Shown: positions 1 through 11,164 of the stretch, piece by piece
How the letters are laid out: each line of letters begins with the position of its first letter
How positions within the stretch are numbered: the stretch's first letter is position 1
Origin: Clytia hemisphaerica
Lineage: Eukaryota; Cnidaria; Hydrozoa; Leptothecata; Clytiidae
Direction of reading: 5' to 3'
DNA length: 64,000 nucleotides
Assembly (NCBI GenBank): GCA_902728285.1
Contig: CACVBU010000879.1
Location: 548,734 to 612,733, forward strand
Translations under genes and position numbers: made by a program
Notes under the pieces: model-generated
The model's input: only the letters and a program-made list of their open reading frames with translations
Told to the model about the DNA's origin: nothing
Databases searched by the model: none

Positions 1-2652
1 GAAAATTGGTACCCTAATGTCGGCACTACTCGATAGCGGTGTAAATGCATCGAGAGCGCTAGGTCTACTTTTCCTCAAATTTTTTTGATGATGTAGCGGC
101 GTTAGACGTTAAATTTTTACATTGCAATGGCTTCTCCTTGGGTACCAATTCTAAAAAAAACTCCAATCAAAGATGGCAGATATGTTTGGTCCAGGGTTAT
201 ATAAGGTCAGTGGTCGTAAGAGCCTTATAATGCCCCAAACACACCACATAATCCACGGCGTCACCGCCACCCGCCGCTGCCGCCCACGCATCGCTCTTTT
301 GTTTTCCTTCTAGTTATTCTAGTGTAAATGGTGCCTTAATAAAATCGAACGATCGAACGTTTTTATTCGAATCACGAATCGTCTGTCAAAATCATCACAA
401 AACATAAAAATAAAACAAAAACAAAAATGTACAAAGATGGCTTGTTGTTTCTTCGGCAATTTTGATTTATTTCTTGACAAATTCGACAAATTTGATTACC
501 TCCGTACTTCTTTGTCATAGAATATCCACTTGGTTTTGCAAGGTAAGTTTCGTTCACTAAAAGAGCACTCCTCCCGCCCGCGCGACTTGCAAAAACCTCT
601 CATTGATTGACCTTATTTGATACTTGATACTTGCTGTTAAAAGTCAAGGGATGATGAAGATCCTTCTGTCACCGTTCAAACATTTTTTTTTCCATTTATA
701 TGCAAAATAAACATTAAAAACCGAAGAACCACTGGTTAAATTGCTTAGATGCGTGCCGCCCGCCCGCGCGGCAATTTGATCAACTTCAGATTCTAAGTCC
801 GTGTTTCGGCTTCCGTTAATTTTGTTGGTGTTCACTGCTAGGGTACACCATTTTAAAACGGCATTTTTCGCAGTCCTAGCTACCAAACCGAGAAAATTTG
901 CGTGGCTTCAAGCCAAACCATTCAGGTCATTGTGATGAAATCATCGGTTGGAAGATGTGATTTATATAGCAAATTTTATAGCAAATTTTCGCTTGGGATA
1001 GAAGTTAAAGGTACGTGCACAATATAGCAAAACTGCTTCGCTCATAAATTCGCTTCGCAATAAAGATATACCTTTAGTTCTTTACACGATGCAACCAAGT
1101 CATTAAGAATATTAAAACAAGAATAGCTAAGCAAGTTCAGTCGAGGATTATGCCCTAAATAAGAGATATACTCTATTTAAGAGAAGGTCTCTTAAGTAGG
1201 AGATTTCTTTCTCTTAACTAGGAGACTTTTCTTTCTTCGTTAATCTTTGACCTTCTCATCATTTTGCGCAAGTTTTGAACTTCATAGATCGACTCAGCAC
1301 GTTTTTTTCTCCCTTCTAGCAAAATTTGGTTGAGTTCTGCTTTTGTTTCTTCATTATTTTAAAAATTACGTCAACACATGCAAATGAGGCTATTTATAGT
1401 TTTTCGAAGTTTGAAAAAGAATGAAAAGGTATTTTATTTTTGTTTTTGGGTCATTGGAATCACGGAAACGTGATCTTTCACGTGATCTTATTTTCATATT
1501 GCGCAAATAGTCTGTTCTGTAGTAAATTTGTGAAACGTACAGAATTCTCCTAGTTTAGGTAACGTTCTCTTAAATAAGAGACTGAAAATCTCCTAAATAA
1601 GGTAATCCTCTAACTTGGGTATTCTCTTATTGCGAAGCGAATTTATGAGCGAAGCAGTTTTGCTATATTGTGCACGTACCTTTAACTTCTATCCCAAGCG
1701 AAAATTTGCTATAAAATTTGCTATATAAATCACATCTTCCAACCGATGATTTCATCACAATGACCTGAATGGTTTGGCTTGAAGCCACGCAAATTTTCTC
1801 GGTTTGGTAGCTAGGACTGCGAAAAATGCCGTTTTAAAATGGTGTACCCTAGCAGTGAACAGCAACAAAATTAACGGAAGCCGAAACACGGACTTAGAAT
1901 CTGAAGTTGATCAAATTGCCGCGCGGGCGGGCGGCACGCATCTAAGCAATTTAACCAGTGGTTCTTCGGTTTTTAATGTTTATTTTGCTGATAAATGGAA
2001 AAAAATTGTTTGAACGGTGACAGAAAGGATCTTCATCATCCCTTGACTTTTAACAGCAAGTATCAAGTATCAAATAAGGTCAATCAATGAGAGGTTTTTG
2101 CAAGTCGCGCGGGCGGGAGGAGTGCTCTTTTAGTGAACGAAACTTACCTTGCAAAACCAAGTGGATATTCTATGACAAAGAAGTACGGAGGTAATCAAAT
2201 TTGTCGAATTTGTCAAGAAATAAATCAAAATTGCCGAAGAAACAACAAGCCATCTTTGTACATTTTTTTTTGTTTTTGTTTTATTTTTTGTTTTGTGATG
2301 ATTTTGACAGACGATTCGTGATTCGAATAAAAACGTTCGATCGTTCGATTTTATTAAGGCACCATTTACACTATAACTAGAAGGAAAACAAAAGAGCGAT
2401 GCGTGGGCGGCAGCGGCGGGTGGCGTTGTGACGCCGTGGATTATGTGGTGTGTTTGGGGCATTATAAGGCTCTTACGACCACTGACCTTTATATAACCCT
2501 GGACCAAACAATATCTGCCATCTTTGATTGGAGTTTTTTTAGAATTGGTACCCAAGGAGAAGCCATTGCAATGTTAAAAATTAACGTCTAACGCCGCTAC
2601 ATCATCAAAAGAATTTGAGGAAAAGTAGACCTAGCGCTCTCGATGCATTTGC
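1..2652. repeat. Large imperfect palindrome (fold-back element)
   Basis: The arm at about 44-1063 is the inverse of 1627-2648 with only scattered mismatches and small indels. The 1064-1626 spacer is unique and holds short CTCTTAA.TAGGAGA motifs. The outer 200 bases of each arm match the MITE at 55731-55993. The left end is cut by the window. Small open frames in the arms are mirror images of each other and carry no domain I recognise. Confidence 0.9.
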
Positions 2653-3049
2653 AACATAGTAGCGAACGTTAAATCAATGATTATCATGTTTTTCGTTTTA
2701 ATCGTTCAATCAATGGTTTTAGTTGATTTAATGATCAAAACTACGGAACTATGATAATACCGCTATACGGTTAAAAAGAAACCCGGGTATCTAACCCAAG
2801 GACACAAAGGGAAAGCAAAAAGTATACAGTAATTATTATACCGTCAGTACAACTTATAAGTTATCTTATTTGCTGGATGAAATAAAATCAAGATAACAAA
2901 GTTTTATCCATTGTTGCACAACTCGAAAAGCTTTGCTTTGTTGTCTTGATTTGAACTTTCTATCTAAAATTAAAATGGCTACCTTCAAATTGAATTTCTT
3001 TTAAACATACAGGAACAGATAGTTAAATACAACATATTATTACTTATTT

Positions 3050-3130
3050 ATGGCAGAAAATAATGATGGTGAGCAGCCGAGCAGCAGTGTTCCTCACAGC
3101 CATCACCGTCAAAGCGACCAAGAAAGACAA
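3050..3130 (+). CDS. Possible plus-strand first coding exon
   Basis: ATG followed by 26 codons (MAENNDGEQPSSSVPHSHHR, then QSDQERQ) ending exactly at a strong GTAAGT donor. The composition is unlike the surrounding AT-rich repeats. No partner exon was found downstream, where a transposon (3335-4267) follows. It could be the relic of a gene or of a mobile element. Confidence 0.35.
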
Positions 3131-3185
3131 GTAAGTAGTTTCTTCTTTGTGTTCAACTTTTTCATTTGTCACATTTTGTGAAAAT

Positions 3186-3310
3186 GAGGCGTCGAGTGGT
3201 GGAAAAACAAGTTTTTGTGATTGTTTTTTAACGCCCAGTCAGCACTTTCACCTTGAACTGACTGCCAAGTGAACCGCTGCGAGTGGGAATCAAACCTCAG
3301 TCCACAGTCC
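3186..3310 (-). mobile_element. Degraded tRNA-derived SINE fragment
   Basis: Shows the CCAAGTGAA and CGAGTGGGAATCAAACC pieces of the SINE at 28773-28985, in opposite orientation and much decayed. Confidence 0.45.
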
Positions 3311-3334
3311 ACAGTGCCTAATTTTTATGCATAT

Positions 3335-4267
3335 CCAGGGGATGTCAATCGAAAATTTCGATTGTCGAACCAATCGAACTCAACCAAAACCAATCGAACT
3401 GATTGGTCGAATCAATTGAACTCAATCGAAGTGATTGATCGGACAATCGAACCCAATCGAATATTGACATTTTTTTCTCGGTTGATTGGTTTCGATTCAC
3501 TTCGATCGAGCTCGATTGATTTGATCGATCAATTCAATTGAGTTCGATTGGTTTCGATAGACCTTTTTTCAAAGAAGCAACCCTGTTGAATAATTATGTA
3601 GTCCAGCCATACAAACAATGATACAGCAATGCATAATTACTTTTTCATGCATATTGTAATAATTATGCATAGATGTATCATTGTTTTTCTGCTGGACTAC
3701 ATAATTATTCAACAGGGTGGCCTCTTTGAAAAAAGGTCTATTGAGTTCGATTGGTTTTGATTGAATCGGATTGCCTTCGATTAAGTTTCCTTTTTGTGCT
3801 TGAGGATTAAAGTCCGAGCAATAACGCTGTGATCGTCTCCTTTCTACCCTTTATCGGCTCCCTTTACGTCAGCTCTTATTGGCGTTATTTTTTCGTCGCT
3901 GCCGTAATAAATAAGGGCCAGCAATAAAGGGGCCGGCGTAAAAAGGGCCAACGCTGGCCAATGAGGTAAATAGTCTAGATCTATTCCTTCTACGCTACGA
4001 CAATGAAAGCCTAGATTTAAGTCTAAGCCAATCGGAAACGATTGATCGAATCAACTGAACCCGATCAAACTCAATTGAAGTAATCGATCGGACAATCGAG
4101 CCCAATCGAAATTTTACATTTTTTACGACTTTGATTGATTTCGATTGTCCGAACGATCACTTCGATTGGGTTCGATTGATTCAATCAATCATTTTGATTG
4201 AGTTCAATTGAGTTCGATTGATTCGATTGACAATCAAATTCAATTGTGTTCGATTGACATCCCCTGG
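3335..4267. mobile_element. ATCGAA-rich inverted-repeat element
   Basis: Perfect 17-base inverted ends (CCAGGGGATGTCAATCG / CGATTGACATCCCCTGG). Inside each end are arrays of ATCGAAC-type words in opposite orientation. A TA-flanked MITE is nested at 3558-3740. No transposase is seen. Confidence 0.85.
3558..3740. mobile_element. Hairpin MITE, TA target site (copy 1)
   Basis: Nearly full-length palindrome with ends TAGACCTTTTTTCAAAG / TTTGAAAAAAGGTCTA. The flanking TA dinucleotides suggest Tc1/mariner-type transposition. Second copy at 10943-11124. Confidence 0.85.
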
Positions 4268-4334
4268 GCATAATGCATTTACAAGCATTTACCACTGAAA
4301 GGCATGATAGTAGATTGTGATCTGATATTACCAG

Positions 4335-4510
4335 ACAGTGTCAATCGAACAACTTCGAACAAAAATCGCAATCGAACGTAATCGAACGCAATCGAATAAT
4401 TGCGATTCGATTATCGTTGACTATGTTCCATTGGTTCGATTACGATTATGTTCGCTGAGTAATCGAAGCAATCGAACGGCAAATCCTGGGTAATATTCGA
4501 TTGCGATTCG
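4335..4510. repeat. ATCGAAC-type repeat fragment
   Basis: Runs of AATCGAACG words in both orientations, like those in 3335-4267 and 11544-12031 but without clear ends. Confidence 0.6.
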
Positions 4511-4804
4511 ACAAGAGCACGAAAGAAAGAATTTTTCTCGACTTTAGTGAAACTATCATAGCTTAATTAATGAATCACCTACCTAAATAATGTGAAATAT
4601 TGAGCGATGTTAAAACCTATTGTCCTCGTAAGCTCAGGATGATACGATTTGACGTCGCTCAATATTTTACGTTTTATTGCCCTCAAAAACACTTAGTATA
4701 GGCCCATAATATAAAGAGACGATACAAAGGAAGCCAGTCTATAGAGACCCTCATTTTATAAATTTTTAGTACTTTTGCAGGATTAAATCTATTTACAAAA
4801 CTTC

Positions 4805-5109
4805 CTATTCTGTAAATGCCGTTAAAAATTGTACTGCAGCTGAGGGTAGGTGATAGAGGTCATTGTCGTATAATAATTTAACCACGTAAAATTCTGCCTT
4901 ACTTCGTTTTTTCCGAATTATGCAGTTCCACGTCAACGATTGTTTCCTGCCAAGTTTATATTCACGGTTTTTAATCTTCTCCAAGAAAATACCTTCAATT
5001 TTCCGAGGGTATACGTCAGTTAACAAGAATAACCAAAACGAGTCTTGGTGAGAGGGGTCCGCGTATACTGGGACGATCATCCCCTTTTTAATAGCACCTT
5101 TGGAGAGTT
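4805..5109 (-). CDS. Unknown gene, last exon with stop
   Basis: 100 codons plus stop: KKGMIVPVYADPSHQDSFWL, then FLLTDVYPRKIEGIFLEKI and RSKAEFYVVKLLYDNDLYHL. Mixed alpha/beta look, no motif I can name. Phase 1 in, joined to 5949-5993. Confidence 0.7.
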
Positions 5110-8100
5110 CTAAAATCGAAATTGCAAAAGTAATTAGATAAAAGCCATTTCCTGAAATCGATAATGTTCAATTTGTATAGATGATTTCGTTTGTTTCCTT
5201 TTTATTCACTTTAGGAACATAACACATAGGGTAAAAGCTTTTTACAATGTGAAACTTTCTCAGTGAATCAAAAAGTTTCAACACAATTTTTCATTTTTGT
5301 GTACCGGGTGACCCAAAAAAAGTTTAAGTGTTTGGTGGCAACGTGGAGCCACCCAAATGGTTTTCTGATTAATTTTTATTTTCATTAGAAATTCTATTAT
5401 ATTAGATAGAGGAAAGCCCAACTTAAATTTTGAGCTGTAACTTTCCAATTTGGTTCAGAATTTACGAAGTTATAAACTTTTAAAGTAAAAAATACTTTAA
5501 AAAGGGTTATCAAATTAGGCATACTTTAATGCTTTCAGAGAAGTTTTTTTTGAAAAGTAAAGCTTTTAACTTCATGAAATACTGAACCAATTTCAAAAAT
5601 TTATACCTCAAATTTTAACTTAGGCTTTCCTCTATCAATAGAATAAAAATATGAATTAAAAGACCATTTTTAGCTCCAAGAGGCCATCAAACACTTTTTT
5701 GTGGGCTACCCGGTATTTTATGTAATCTGATAATTAAAAAAAAAACATAACGAAGTTTCAACTACAAAACTCTTTTGAAAAAAAATTATTTCATAGTTAC
5801 TGCTAAACACCCTAAATTTCTACCTGGTGCCATAAATCATGGAACTATATGAGTTTTTCAAAACAAAACGCATCATAGCCGAAATCATCTATTTATTGTA
5901 CTGTTTTTTTCGTTCCCTGATATAATACGACAAGAAGAATGTTCTCACCTATGACACCTTCAACAATATTTGAAGCTTCGACACGGCTTGAACCTAAAAA
6001 GAAAGTTTCTTTGTTAAAACAGGTAAAAACACATCAATCCGTCTAGCAGTTGCAAGTTGTAATATTGCAAATTAGATACTCGCTTAATAATTGGTATTCC
6101 CTCCTAATTAGGCTAGAATCTGTAGTAAATTCAAACATAAATTTGTTACAATTGTCAGAGTAATATTATTTTAAAAGTTCGATCACGACGGACGTCAATG
6201 TAAGTTTAAATTAAAAAAAGGGCTGTTGCGAACAAATCCTTTGGGAGTTTTATAGACGAGAAAGATAGAAATGGTGTGGCGTAAAGATCAAGCTTTAAGA
6301 TATTTTGGATGAACGAATACAACAACAAATTTCGTAACAGAACAATATAGATAAGTTTATCCAATTCCAACCAATTCGTTCTAACATTCCTTACCTTGGG
6401 TACTTAATTCGGTTTGAGTGGGGCACTGCACTTCTTCAATAGTACTTTCTGCTGACACTGAAATAAAATCAAATCAATACATTGTAGATGAAAAATTGAG
6501 CAAGAAATGGGTTGCTCTAAATTTTAATAAACGCTTAACGTCATAATGAAAGACGGGTTAGTAGAAATAATTAGCATTATAAAAACGAGCTATTTTGAAT
6601 TTGCTAAAATTTTGTATTTTTTATAGAAAATTATTGACTTGACACATAAGGTGAAGATTTTTTCGGCTATCAAAAACCAGAGAACACATTTAACTTACCA
6701 ATCACATTTTGCGTGGTTTCGCCGGTTTCATTTGGCACACAACGTTGGGGTACATCAGAGTCTGATAAACAAGCAGATTTATAGCCTTTAAATTTTCATA
6801 AGCTAAGCAAATAGTTTGTAACGGTATCATTTTTAACGCATCAGAAGGCTCTTAAAAAGATAACTTTATTTTAAAACTAAAAGTAATGGTAAAACGACGA
6901 ATCTGAACAGTGCAGGATTTCATTTCGTACCTTCGAACAAAAGAGTCACCGATGTCATCGCGTTATTTTCGTCGGACATTCCTGATTAATAAATAAAAGC
7001 AAGTTTGAAAAAAAGAACAGTTCTCCAAAGGCAAATCTAACAATGATTATTACTTAATACCCAAAGCATCACGGTTCACGATTACGTTTGTCCTATTAGC
7101 AAAAGGATCGAAAAAATGCGAGAAATAACTAAGCTCGGTTGAAAAAGCAACACACTTATGTCGAATTTTTTTCCAACAAAAAGGGAAGAACTTACTTTCA
7201 GTACCAGGACCAACAGTTTTGGAGGGTGTTTCAACAACGTCAGATGGTGCTTCAACCTCACTAGAAGGTGTTTCAACATTGTCCGATAATGTTTCAGCCT
7301 CATCAGAAGGTGTTGTAACCACAGATTGAGATTACGATAATCTAAAAAACATCGGTGAAAATAAGTTTAAGACTGAAACAAACAAAATCTTTTTAAGGGA
7401 AAACAGATGCTGTTAGATAGTGAAAAGTATACCTTTATATGCCATCTTTAATGTCTCCTTGATAACATCACCAAAAACAACATTATTCTCCACCACCAGG
7501 CTTTCCATAAAATGAGTGGCAAAGCCAGGAGTCGCATATCCATCGACATGGACCCTTTGCTCGCCACTCAAATAAAGCACAACGCAATGGCTGTTACACC
7601 TCTTGTTTAGGGTATTTAACTAGAGATAAGAAGAGAAACACGCTGAGAATAACATTTTTAGTTATGAAATTAAAAAAATTTCAAAGAATCAAGCTCATTT
7701 ACTATCTATCTATAAAACCTTTAAAAGTTTACTGTATTATTGGCTATACTAAGGAGGTAAAATATGAAAAAGAACAAAAAGGACCATTCATTTGCAAAGT
7801 TTCTAGGCTATTTTTTTCTAAACAGCAAAAGGTTCAACAAAAATTTTTAACTTACTCTTTTTCTGATAATATTTTTTGTTGGCACAGGTCAACTTTTCCT
7901 TTTGGGATGTCATCCATTGTTGTGGTTGTCAATTTTGATTGCTGCATTCCACAGAGACTGCACTTCTTACATGCGTTTACTGGGCATGGGCTCTCTGCAA
8001 TGTTGACAACACTGGAAAAATGCCATAAAAATATTTAACAAGTTTTGAAATTACTACCATGATATCGAGGGTTCGACTCCTTTTACCCCTTTGGAATTTA

Positions 8101-9536
8101 TTGAATTATGGATACACACATTTTGCTGTAAGACAGCCTTATATTGAAAGATCAAATTAGAGAACTGAAAATCTTGCTATAATCCTAACTTAAGAGAATA
8201 CATTCACAAAAGAATCTTTCTCACCTTGTTTTGCTTTTTGCCACAAGAACCACATTTCTGGCAGGCATTAATGTTCAGCGGTTCTTTACAGTGTTGACAA
8301 GACTAGATGAAAGGAAAGAGGTGACAGTTAGAACTAAATAATATAAAGTATTTATATCTTTATATCTCTATCTGAGAAAAAATTACAGGAAATCGTGAAT
8401 TGAGAAAAATTTTAACTTCAAATCTTAAAAGAATGTTCACATTAATAAAAGAGGTTCAAAATTATTTTCCTATATAGAAATGGCTAGCATTCTAAGATCA
8501 AGCCGTATCATTTTACCTTGTTTAATTTCTGCTTTTTTAAAGACGATCCACCTTGATCAACACCTTCCAAATTTACTGTACAACTATCTAAAAAGTAAAA
8601 TTAATAACCTTCTGTAAACATTATTTCTATATGAATCAACTAGCCACATGATATACACGGTCAGCAAACGATGTCATACCTCAGGATGCAAGCCTATTTT
8701 GCAATTTGTGGATCTGTAGACAGGAGTTTCATCATTATCAGTTAGGGTCAGGGTCAGGGTTGGAGTTGGAGAAGTCGTTTGCCAACCACTCTACACAAGG
8801 GTTATTTTTTATCAAAAGTTTTACAAACAAATTGTGAACAATTTGAGCTTCATTCAAAGCTTCATCTTTTATTAAGGGTACTCGATTAACTTTAGACTGT
8901 TTTAAATTTTCCTTACTTTGAAATTCAAAACTTACATTCCAAGTCAAAATGTTTTGTAAAGTCTCCCAGTCAAGTGTCCAACGTCGAATTGTCCAATGTT
9001 AAAGTCATCGTGATTTTAGTAATTGATGTCATGTCATGTCATGTCATGTCATGTCATGTCAGTTAGTTAGTTAGTTAGATTGTTTATCAGTCAGTAATTT
9101 GTACACGTAAATTATTGAATTACTGTATTTACTTGTAGCTGAAAAAAGGTTGAAAAATATTTTACTGAAACATAATGGGTGTCATTGGACCCTTCAAAGC
9201 CCATCTTAAAACCTCCCTTCTCAATATTATGTAAAAAACTCACCCTTTCGTCCTTCTCTTCAAAAAAGGGCCTGATTCATTTTTATTAAGGTCTCTCAAT
9301 AATGTTTTAAAAATGATTATTATAACTAATTATACCCTTCTTTAATGTACAAAAAGTAACATGTAGATTCTTAAAGGAGTTTAGGGGAAAGAATTGGAAA
9401 GCAAGACATTCTTGTATTTCTCCGATATCGGCTTATGGTTAGATTTTAAGAAGAAGAACATCACATTAAAAACAATGATGTATACCTTTAACTGATGATG
9501 GTTGGTTTTCTTTCAAGGTTCTCTTGTTAGTTGTTC
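4805..9536 (-). CDS. Unrecognised multi-exon gene, Cys-rich modules plus C-terminal domain
   Basis: I do not recognise the family. At least eleven minus-strand exons can be traced by splice sites and phase: 9486-9536, 8517-8587, 8225-8302, 7856-8011, 7433-7619, 7196-about 7341, 6931-6981, 6699-6761, 6395-6457, 5949-5993 and 4805-5109. Two adjacent exons encode a repeated module of pattern CQHCxEPxxxNACxKCxxCG (zinc-ribbon-like, inferred). Next come a module with HCVVLYLSGEQRVHVDGYA, a repetitive TPSDEAETLSDNVETPSSEV linker and a 100-residue C-terminal domain. Several short exons are symmetric 1-1, so they could be skipped without frame loss. Exons 7856-8011 and 7196-7341 have frame breaks, so this may be a decaying copy or the assembly may have small indels. 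The 5' end is not found. Confidence 0.6.
5302..5715. mobile_element. Inverted-repeat MITE, about 414 bp, in intron of the unknown gene
   Basis: Ends TACCGGGTGACCC / GGGCTACCCGGTA, with loose inverted similarity through the interior (GAGGAAAGCCCAACTTAAAT versus its inverse). TA at both tips. Confidence 0.75.
5949..5993 (-). CDS. Unknown gene, 45-base symmetric exon
   Basis: Encodes SSRVEASNIVEGVI, bounded by TTTTTAG and GTGAGA. Phase 1 to 1. Confidence 0.6.
   Translation of the reverse strand, partial: VQAVSKLQILLKVS
6395..6457 (-). CDS. Unknown gene, 63-base symmetric exon
   Basis: Encodes SAESTIEEVQCPTQTELSTQ, bounded by TATTTCAG and GTAAGG. Phase 1 to 1. Confidence 0.62.
6699..6761 (-). 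CDS. Unknown gene, 63-base symmetric exon
   Basis: Encodes SDVPQRCVPNETGETTQNVI, bounded by TTATCAG and GTAAGT. Phase 1 to 1. Confidence 0.62.
6931..6981 (-). CDS. Unknown gene, 51-base symmetric exon
   Basis: Encodes MSDENNAMTSVTLLFE, bounded by TTAATCAG and GTACGA. Only the phase-1 frame is open. Confidence 0.6.
7196..7341 (-). CDS. Unknown gene, Pro/Glu/Ser/Thr linker exon (frame problem)
   Basis: Encodes four near-repeats of the type ETPSxEVEAPSDVVETPS. This frame leads correctly into the next exon, but the only AG acceptor (TTTTTTAG at 7342) is one base out of register, with a TAA between. Either one base is missing or this copy is damaged. Confidence 0.5.
7433..7619 (-). CDS. Unknown gene, 187-base exon
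   Basis: Encodes LNTLNKRCNSHCVVLYLSGE, then QRVHVDGYATPGFATHFMES and VVFGDVIKETLKMAYK. Phase 0 in, 1 out; TATCTCTAG and GTATAC boundaries. A folded domain by appearance; no family recognised. Confidence 0.62.
7856..8011 (-). pseudogene. Unknown gene, second Cys-module exon with broken frame
   Basis: Starts CCQHCREPMP, the match to the neighbouring exon, then needs a shift of one base within a CCC run to continue as VNACKKCSLCGMQQSKLTT. Read straight it hits TAA. The exon length (156) is a multiple of three, so a compensating change near the A6 run would restore phase. Confidence 0.5.
8225..8302 (-). CDS. Unknown gene, first Cys-module exon
   Basis: 26 codons, phase 0 to 0: SCQHCKEPLNINACQKCGSC, then GKKQNK. 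Four CxxC-spaced cysteine pairs across the two module exons suggest zinc binding (inference). Confidence 0.65.
8517..8587 (-). CDS. Unknown gene, 71-base exon
   Basis: Encodes SCTVNLEGVDQGGSSLKKQK, then LNK. Phase 1 in, 0 out; bounded by TTTTTAG and GTAAAA. Confidence 0.55.
9024..9080. repeat. Microsatellite (ATGTC)n then (TTAG)n
   Basis: About seven copies of ATGTC followed by about five of GTTA. Simple slippage repeat. Confidence 0.9.
9486..9536 (-). CDS. Unknown gene, most upstream exon found
   Basis: Encodes TTNKRTLKENQPSSVK, phase 1 to 1, bounded by TTTGTCAG and GTATAA. No start codon, so more exons lie upstream of it, unidentified. Confidence 0.5.
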
Positions 9537-10019
9537 CTGACAAATATAAAATACATCATAAATAACCTAAAAAAGAATTTCAAATTTGTATAAGTTACTC
9601 CTCAATTTAATTGAATCATCTACATTTGTACTCAAAGTTTAAAACCAGTTTCTTTCACACATCGTTTGATTTTTATATTTAAAACAAGTCTTTACTTTAC
9701 TTGAAATACTTAATCAAAAAGAAATTTCAAAAAAAAATTATTGAAAGAAATATATCTTTCTTTTACTCCTTTTTATTTGGGGAATTTCTAGGTTGTAAGT
9801 GAGAGATCAGGAAGAAAAACAAGGAATTTTAAAGGCACATTTTTATGGCCTCAGAAAAATAAACAACAAAATAAGGCTATTTTCATCTTATTTTCTGGTT
9901 ACAGAGCATGGTTTAGGTGTGTTTGCAGAATCAAACTGCAGTTTTTGATTGGTTGAAAGTCACAGTTTGTAGGCTTTACTCGTCCAAGCAAATACAGAAA
10001 CTCCATAAACCTAGCGGTC

Positions 10020-10320
10020 ATTCAACCTAATGATCAATCAACCTAACGATCCATCGACCCAACAATCCATCAACCAATCTATCAACCAACCTATCCACCA
10101 ACCACCAATTCATCAACCTACCAATTCATCGCAAACCAATCTGTCAACCTACAAACCCATCAATCTACCAATCCATCAACCATCTAATTTGCTGACCTAC
10201 CAATCAATCAACCTACCGACCCATCAACCTACCAACCAATCAACCTACCGACCCATCAACCTACCGACCCATCAACCTACCGACCCATCAACCTACCAAC
10301 CCATAAACCTAACCAGTGCA
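10020..10320. repeat. Irregular CATCAACCTACC-type minisatellite
   Basis: Degenerate 12-20 base words (CCCATCAACCTACC) in a row. It gives a repetitive His/Gln/Pro/Thr open frame that I treat as non-coding. The same words resume at 11165-11535 and 12035-12100. Confidence 0.8.
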
Positions 10321-10942
10321 TAACAAAGTGCAACATTCGCCTTACATGTTCAATTCCACAATAATTTATAATTGTAATTTCGGTCAGTCGAGGGTTCATC
10401 ATATTGATGATAAAATATATATAGATAAAACTAAAAAACAGGGGCGTTAATAATGTATGTAATATTAATTCATAATTTATTTATCTTCAATTCTTACGAA
10501 TACAAAATTGGCTTTGTTGCTTCTATACCAAGAGATTGGGTAACTTGCATCAGTGGAGGCTAACATGCATAGCCCTCAAATAAAAACCTGGCTGGTCATT
10601 AAAATACAACTATGCAGCTCCGCTCGCAGCTTTACTCTACCATTTTTGTTTTGATTTAGCTTTGTTTTTTAATGAACAGCCACGGTCATTTATTTGAGGG
10701 CTATGCATGTTAGCCTGTATTTTGACTTCACGGTACTTATCCCCGGATGGTTTCAGTTGTTTAGAAGTATGACAAAGCATAATTCCAAAATGCCCGTCCA
10801 CCCAATTCACTCAATCATTTTAAATTTACTTTAATTATCCTATGATTTCTAAAAAAATTAAAACTTTTAATTCATAATTATATAAAAAAATAAAAAAGTT
10901 TGATGCTTCAGTGAAATATTTCAATAAATTCCTACTTTTCAA

Positions 10943-11124
10943 TAGACCTTTTTCAAAGAGGCCACCCTGTTGAATAATTATGTAGTCCAGCAGAAAAACA
11001 ATGATAAAACCATGCATAATTATTACAATATGCATGATACAGTAATTATGCATGGCTCTATCATTGTTTTTATGGCTGGACTACACAATTATTCAACAGG
11101 ACGTCCTCTTTGAAAAAAGGTCTA
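10943..11124. mobile_element. Hairpin MITE, TA target site (copy 2)
   Basis: Same family as 3558-3740, inserted between two blocks of the CATCAACC repeat. Ends TAGACCTTTTTCAAAG / TTTGAAAAAAGGTCTA. Confidence 0.85.
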
Positions 11125-11164
11125 TTTTCAGTGGGCATTTATCTAGCGCTTTGATTATCGCACT

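Noticed and set aside
372-886. Protein-coding genes in the palindrome arms
   Set aside because: Frames are short, mirror each other between arms, carry differing stops and have no recognisable domain.
8738-8768. Interstitial telomere (TTAGGG-like)
   Set aside because: Only about three imperfect units; too short to mean anything.
8738-8947. 69-residue minus-strand frame ending in a Pro-Asp repeat
   Set aside because: Starts just before a GTAAGT-like site and ends in TTAGGGTCAGGG repeat; no splice phase link to the neighbouring exons could be made. It might still be a 5' part of the unknown gene.
10030-10323. 97-residue His/Gln/Pro/Thr-rich open frame
   Set aside because: It is a translation of the degenerate CATCAACC minisatellite, without splice signals or conservation clues.
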